From Spongiibacter nanhainus (lineage in GTDB: Bacteria > Pseudomonadota > Gammaproteobacteria > Pseudomonadales > Spongiibacteraceae), in assembly GCF_016132545.1 (NCBI RefSeq), contig NZ_CP066167.1, positions 3,904,001 through 3,968,000 of the forward strand: 64,000 nt of DNA, in the 5' to 3' direction. The position numbers and the translations under genes were made by a program. Below the pieces are notes generated by a model that saw nothing but the letters and a program-made list of their open reading frames with translations, had not been told where the DNA came from and did no database searches. Each line of letters begins with the position of its first letter. Position 1 is the first letter of the stretch. Positions 63,070 to 64,000 of this stretch are shown here, in pieces.

Positions 63070-63747
63070 GTGACTATGAATCCACTTAGCAATCTGTTCG
63101 GCAAGTCCCCTTTCGTTCCTTTGCAGGAACATATGGAAGTGGTGCAAGACTGTGCCAGCCACCTGGTACCGTTTTTTGACGCGGTGCTGGAAGGCAATTG
63201 GGAAAAAGCGAAACAAGAACAAGCCGAGATCGTCGCACTGGAAAACAAAGCTGACGACATCAAAAAGAAACTCCGCCTTCACCTACCCAAAAACCTGTTT
63301 ATGCCGGTGCCTCGCAACGATGTGCTGGAGTTGCTGCGCAGCCAGGACCAAATCGCCAACCTCTCAAGAGACATTGTCGGCATTATGGTAGGCCGGGAAA
63401 TGGCAATCCCTGAACCGCTTGAAGAAATGATGCGCACCAGCGTCGCCCTGGCCGTGGCCGCCACACTGCAAGCGCTGAAAGGCATCGAAGAACTTGACGA
63501 GCTGCTGGAAAGCGGCTTCCGGGGCCCGGAAGTGGACTTCGTCGAGCGCCTGATCGAACAGCTGGATACCTTGGAGCACGACACCGACGATCACAAAATC
63601 AAGGTTCGCACCACGTTGTTCAAAATAGAAAAAGACTACAACCCGGTAGACGTGATGTTCCTGTACCAGATCATCGATTGGGTCAGCGATATCGCCGATA
63701 AGGCTCAGCGCGTCGGCTCACGGCTGCAAATCCTGATCGCCCGCTGA
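63070..63747 (+). CDS. DUF47/PhoU-like protein (TIGR00153 family)
   Basis: 225 residues from the GTG at 63070, with GGAAGC 5 bases upstream; the ATG at 63076 is also possible. The helical PhoU-like fold shows PLQEHMEVVQDCASHLVPFFDAVLEGNWEKAKQEQAEIVALENKADDIKKKLRLHLPKNLFMPVPRNDVLELLRSQDQIANL. Acidic clusters are expected to bind metals. Members are encoded before Pit-type phosphate carriers and are thought to regulate them; the Pit gene follows 53 bases later, which fits. Confidence 0.9.
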   Translation: MTMNPLSNLFGKSPFVPLQEHMEVVQDCASHLVPFFDAVLEGNWEKAKQEQAEIVALENKADDIKKKLRLHLPKNLFMPVPRNDVLELLRSQDQIANLSRDIVGIMVGREMAIPEPLEEMMRTSVALAVAATLQALKGIEELDELLESGFRGPEVDFVERLIEQLDTLEHDTDDHKIKVRTTLFKIEKDYNPVDVMFLYQIIDWVSDIADKAQRVGSRLQILIAR

Positions 63748-63800
63748 CGGCTCGGGTGACACAGACAATCAACAAACTCAAAAATATTTAGGGTAGAGAT

Positions 63801-64000
63801 ATGTCCATCATTGCTGAACACGGCCAGCTATTGCTGATACTGGCCTGTTTATTCGGCTTCTTTATGGCCTGGGGGGTAGGTGCCAACGACGTCGCCAACG
63901 CCATGGGCACCTCGGTCGGCTCTAAAGCCCTGACCATCAAACAGGCCATTTTGGTGGCCATGATCTTCGAATTTTGCGGCGCCTACCTGGCAGGTGGCGA
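63801..64000 (+). CDS. Inorganic phosphate transporter, Pit family, 5' part
   Basis: The ATG at 63801 follows TTTAGGGTAGAGAT; the frame stays open to the window end, giving 66 residues. [66 protein letters not shown] shows two membrane helices and the PHO4-family signature [15 protein letters not shown]. It imports phosphate (as metal-phosphate) with protons, in partnership with the DUF47 protein. The rest lies beyond the window. Confidence 0.93.
   Translation, partial: MSIIAEHGQLLLILACLFGFFMAWGVGANDVANAMGTSVGSKALTIKQAILVAMIFEFCGAYLAGG

Overview
The window reads as chromosomal DNA of a free-living, GC-rich, aerobic gammaproteobacterium. The gene content (AhpC/AhpF/OxyR, FadE, Tex, YrfG-Hsp15-Hsp33, GlnE, ArgH and HemCDXY order, PA2778/PA2779 pair, PhaD-like regulator with phasins, MipA/OmpV plus DUF3019) is what is usual in marine Pseudomonadales/Cellvibrionales-type bacteria. 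A Spongiibacteraceae-like host is my inference; no rRNA or other phylogenetic marker is present. I see no rRNA, tRNA, IS element, integrase or CRISPR array. Coding density is high and only the 56406-56705 interval reaches 300 bases without a gene.

Layout. 1-4.7 kb: the end of a coniferyl-aldehyde-dehydrogenase-type gene, a RimB/RimK/M14-peptidase group, a membrane-anchored unknown and a sulfotransferase. 4.8-8.1 kb: peroxide defence, ahpC-ahpF divergent from oxyR, with a 14/16 OxyR site overlapping the oxyR start codon. 8.2-12.2 kb: YebC/YeeN-type regulator, amidase lipoprotein, FadE. 12.2-18.6 kb: two divergent operons, MFS carrier plus chalcone-isomerase-like protein on the minus strand, and flavoprotein, DUF1365, Cfa-like methyltransferase and second flavoprotein on the plus strand. 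They share an unusual symmetric promoter region whose elements resemble those of ChrR-controlled ECF sigma factors. 18.7-20.6 kb: FabH-like KAS III divergent from a TetR regulator. 20.7-21.4 kb: two small paralogous proteins sharing an RSEWWLNV-x-YAE-x-I core, each with its own predicted promoter and structured leader. 21.4-25.2 kb: yrfG, hslR, hslO, pckA. 25.4-27.3 kb: two phasins and a PhaD-like regulator. 27.4-32.6 kb: tex, PA2778/PA2779 pair, a glycine-zipper protein and an orphan cobS. 32.6-33.8 kb: a holin/GH108 endolysin pair without other phage genes. 33.9-39.6 kb: a secreted beta-propeller lipoprotein, then MipA/OmpV, DUF3019, response regulator and kinase. 39.6-44.1 kb: hemC-hemD-hemX-hemY and a TPR protein. 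44.2-47.5 kb: a membrane-anchored beta-helix protein divergent from argH. 47.5-53.1 kb: a ParA-like ATPase, an RND pump with its adaptor, and a small exported protein. 53.3-57.1 kb: a GT4 / methyltransferase / alpha-alpha-toroid operon and a lipoprotein. 57.1-64 kb: ilvE, glnE, a GspE-like ATPase, and a DUF47 protein followed by a Pit-type phosphate carrier cut by the window edge.

Best candidates for undescribed biology: (1) the two small RSEWWLNV proteins with hairpin leaders, the second of which appears to bury its ribosome-binding site; (2) the symmetric divergent promoter driving a lipid-modification set related to furan/cyclopropane fatty-acid genes; (3) the isolated holin-muramidase cassette, a possible type 10 secretion unit; (4) the GT4/methyltransferase/toroid operon. 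All are sequence-based inferences; no database search was run.
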